DNA of 6,380 nucleotides, from assembly GCA_001803815.1 (NCBI GenBank), contig MHEL01000018.1, positions 1 through 6,380 of the forward strand. Reading direction: 5' to 3'. Below the pieces are notes generated by a model. The model was not told the DNA's origin, searched no databases, and worked only from the letters and a program-made list of their open reading frames with translations. How positions within the stretch are numbered: the first letter of the stretch is position 1; each line of letters begins with the position of its first letter. Positions 4,912-6,380 of the stretch are shown piece by piece. Position numbers and translations under genes: made by a program. This DNA comes from Nitrospirae bacterium RBG_19FT_COMBO_42_15 (lineage in GTDB: Bacteria; Nitrospirota; CAKKRA01; 9FT-COMBO-42-15).

Positions 4912-5631
4912 ATGAAAGATGATGATGGCTTTAAAACCATATTTTCGGCCTCTCTGAAAGACGGCGGCAGCATGAGTATGTCTTTTCCTGTCCCGAAGGA
5001 AGCAGAGCCATTTGTACTTTCAGTGGAATATAATAAGCGTGCAATTGAGTACTACTTACTGGCGCGATATGCTTTTCTTCACGATATGCATTCGTCTTTT
5101 ATGATCAATTCTTTTTGGGCAGTAGAGCATTTAATCCTATCTATGCTAATTTTCAGGATTAAGGATAAAGAAGAATTGAAACGACTCGGTGGCTTTCACT
5201 CAATCACCGGCTATTGGAAAGAAGCCAAGGCTATATTGCCGGAAGAAAAGTCAACGAGCATGAGTAAGTTTGACAATTACATAGGGAAGGTCAAAGGCTA
5301 CTTAAGCGAAAGGTATCCAGAGATAGCTACAAAAGTAAAGTTGACACATACGAGAAAATCTCCTCGTGTTGTTCCAGGCGATGATGAAAACAGTAAGGTC
5401 TTTAAATTTGGTAAAGTTGCACATCTAAGTCTTGATGAATTAGATCATTTTGTAAACTTTATGTTGCACGACATAACATCGTACGGAGATGACTTCTCCA
5501 GAAATCTGATGGCATTGCTTGCAAGCCAAGATAATGTTGAGCTTTATAAGAAGGATAATAAGTATTCTATTGTTTACCCAAACAAGATATATAACGGTGA
5601 GCGCATAACAAGTATGAGGTCACCTATTTAA
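4912..5631 (+). CDS. Hypothetical protein, 239 residues, helical core; HEPN-like at best
   Basis: I do not recognise this family. The N-terminal 30 residues are polar (serine- and methionine-rich). They are followed by two amphipathic helices, about 38-58 (YNKRAIEYYLLARYAFL) and 62-84 (SFMINSFWAVEHLILSMLIF), whose aromatic and Ala pattern resembles HEPN-type helical bundles. An R-x4-H (R91-H96) is present, but not at the usual HEPN position, so catalytic activity should not be assumed. Residues 160-190 include a further helix, and the tail (205-239) looks like a short beta-rich cap. No signal peptide or clear membrane segment is seen. No ribosome site precedes the ATG. The gene starts 35 bases after attC-like element B, so it could be the next cassette, but I find no third element after its stop. 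Confidence 0.65.
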   Translation: MKDDDGFKTIFSASLKDGGSMSMSFPVPKEAEPFVLSVEYNKRAIEYYLLARYAFLHDMHSSFMINSFWAVEHLILSMLIFRIKDKEELKRLGGFHSITGYWKEAKAILPEEKSTSMSKFDNYIGKVKGYLSERYPEIATKVKLTHTRKSPRVVPGDDENSKVFKFGKVAHLSLDELDHFVNFMLHDITSYGDDFSRNLMALLASQDNVELYKKDNKYSIVYPNKIYNGERITSMRSPI

Positions 5632-5779
5632 AGAGCGCATGTTAAGGGAAAAATCTATCTTATGGCGAGAAAAGTAGGATAATAGTGTCATCCATTTTCT
5701 TGTTTTTTTCCTTTTTTTAAATGGAAACTTTTGAATTTGTAAAACGTTTACATTTAGCCCGTATTAAAGGAAACCTAAA
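5632..5779 (+). other. AT-rich intergenic region with T-tracts upstream of trmO
   Basis: No coding frame is supported. It holds two T-tracts (around 5702-5708 and 5712-5718) flanked by CCATTT and AAATGG, a weak 6-bp pairing with a long loop. This could help end transcription of the upstream gene but is not a convincing Rho-independent terminator. Confidence 0.4.
5738..5752 (+). promoter_or_regulatory. Perfect inverted repeat TGTAAA-N3-TTTACA, possible operator before trmO
   Basis: Two 6-base arms pair exactly around ACG. The site ends 27 bases before the trmO ATG and just upstream of its ribosome site (AAAGGAAA at 5766-5773). Arm sequence resembles LacI/CcpA-type operators (TGTAAA-CG-TTTACA), but the spacer is one base longer than usual for them. 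The regulator cannot be named, and chance in AT-rich DNA is possible. Confidence 0.35.
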
Positions 5780-6241
5780 ATGATAATAGAACCGATTGGC
5801 ATTATACATTCGCCTTATGCTACAAAAGACGAATGCCCGATCCAGCCGCTTTACGCTTCTGGAGTTATAGGTCGTGTAGAGGTGTTTGAAAAATACGAAG
5901 CTGGGCTAAAGGATATAGAGACATTTTCACACATTTATTTGCTTTACCACTTTGATAGAGTAGGGAAAATACAGATGATACGTGCAGCCTTTTTAGACGA
6001 TGAGCCGCACGGCATATTTGCAACGAGGCATCCGTGCAGACCCAATGGCATCGGAATGTCAATTGTAAAGCTTATTAAAAAAGACAAAAACATTTTAGAA
6101 GTAGAAGGTATAGATATTCTTGATAAGACCCCTTTGCTGGATATTAAGCCTTACATACCGCGGTTTGACTGCATCGAAATGGCGACTGAGGGATGGGTTG
6201 CGAATAAGGAGTGGCGCCCAAAGCCACAGGATAGAGAGTAA
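5780..6241 (+). CDS. trmO: TrmO/TsaA-family tRNA (t6A37) N6-methyltransferase, single-domain form
   Basis: A 153-residue SAM-dependent methyltransferase with the TsaA beta-barrel fold. The family methylates N6 of threonylcarbamoyladenosine at position 37 of tRNA-Thr(GGU), improving decoding. Motifs: PIGIIHSPYATKDECPIQP at 5-23; FSHIYLLYHFDR at 49-60; HGIFATRHPCRPNGIGMSIV at 76-95, the most conserved block and part of the SAM site; and LDIKPYIPRFD at 119-129. The E. coli enzyme is about 235 residues with an extra C-terminal domain, which is missing here. Short forms like this are common in archaea and anaerobes, and their substrate is less certain. AAAGGA at 5766-5771 lies 8 bases before the ATG, so the start is well supported. 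It appears to be a separate transcription unit behind an AT-rich spacer. Confidence 0.9.
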   Translation: MIIEPIGIIHSPYATKDECPIQPLYASGVIGRVEVFEKYEAGLKDIETFSHIYLLYHFDRVGKIQMIRAAFLDDEPHGIFATRHPCRPNGIGMSIVKLIKKDKNILEVEGIDILDKTPLLDIKPYIPRFDCIEMATEGWVANKEWRPKPQDRE

Positions 6242-6380
6242 ACAACATAGGGGCTGATAAGGAAAATAGAGCGTGTGGTCTTGCTTTTTGCTGTCTGCTC
6301 AGAGTGGGAGTTATCACTGCCAGAGATGCTTTAGATATGGTTTAGGGCTGTTCAAACCCATCTTGAAAATTTATAATTAC
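6242..6380. other. Terminal non-coding stretch, nothing supported
   Basis: 139 bases to the window edge. No start codon with a ribosome site and no clear terminator hairpin were found. One + frame stays open from the trmO end to TAG at 6343-6345 but has no credible start or family; the reverse strand is likewise unconvincing. Confidence 0.4.

Noticed and set aside
5596..5650. Possible third attC-like site near the end of the 4912-5631 gene (GGTGA/TCACC and TAACA/TGTTA pairs)
   Set aside because: The arms lie mostly within coding sequence, do not follow the layout of elements A and B, and lack the AACAANGCNCT arm.
5692..5724. Rho-independent terminator after the 239-residue gene
   Set aside because: The stem is only 6 A/T-rich pairs with a loop of about 20 bases, and the T-tracts are inside the loop rather than after the stem.
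6241..6345. Open + frame after trmO containing LLRVGVITARDAL, vaguely like the start of MogA/MoaB proteins
   Set aside because: No start codon with a ribosome site, a stop soon follows, and the resemblance covers only a few residues.
1..6380. CRISPR array, tRNA or rRNA genes, insertion-sequence transposase
   Set aside because: No regularly spaced direct repeats, no cloverleaf or rRNA signature, and no transposase motif were seen on either strand.

Overview
The window is a stretch of bacterial chromosome with all supported genes on the + strand. Overall composition is AT-leaning, and the housekeeping genes prefer AGA/AGG for arginine. The gene set (MEP-pathway isoprenoids, a dTDP-sugar locus, PIN-type toxin-antitoxin genes, a minimal TrmO) suggests an anaerobic Gram-negative lineage such as Nitrospirota or the former Deltaproteobacteria. 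That placement is a guess; nothing here fixes the taxon.

Positions 1-2637 are a tight core operon. It holds the 3' end of ispG, then an RmlC-like epimerase, RmlB and RmlD, with 0, 2 and 12 bases between stop and start codons. Together the last three convert dTDP-glucose to dTDP-L-rhamnose (dehydration, epimerisation, reduction) for surface polysaccharide. The first enzyme, RmlA, is not in the window. A purine-rich low-complexity repeat lies inside rmlB, and a second copy spans the rmlB-rmlD junction, where it supplies the rmlD start codon and its basic leader peptide.

Positions 2634-3792 form a scarred accessory region. A near-consensus promoter, whose -35 box overlaps the rmlD stop codon, precedes a two-gene module: a PIN-domain toxin and a small partner protein. 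Directly behind it is a broken second copy of the rmlD 3' end. Over 23 codons it encodes exactly the same residues as rmlD but differs at 12 synonymous positions. This looks like the displaced tail of an older or divergent rmlD allele, so the module probably arrived together with a replacement rmlD tail. A truncated antitoxin-like ORF follows.

Positions 3700-4877 look like a gene cassette. Two structured hairpins with matching layout (an AAC-AA-N-GC-N-CT left arm, one extrahelical base, a 6-bp stem, then ATTATA on the right) bracket one gene. They resemble degenerate integron attC sites. The bracketed gene encodes an apparent restriction-type protein: an N-terminal PUA/EVE-like domain and a C-terminal PD-(D/E)XK nuclease with a QxxxY motif.

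Positions 4912-5631 encode an unrecognised 239-residue protein. After an AT-rich, T-tract-containing spacer with a perfect TGTAAA-N3-TTTACA inverted repeat comes a compact TrmO/TsaA-family tRNA methyltransferase gene (5780-6241). The last 139 bases contain no gene I can support.
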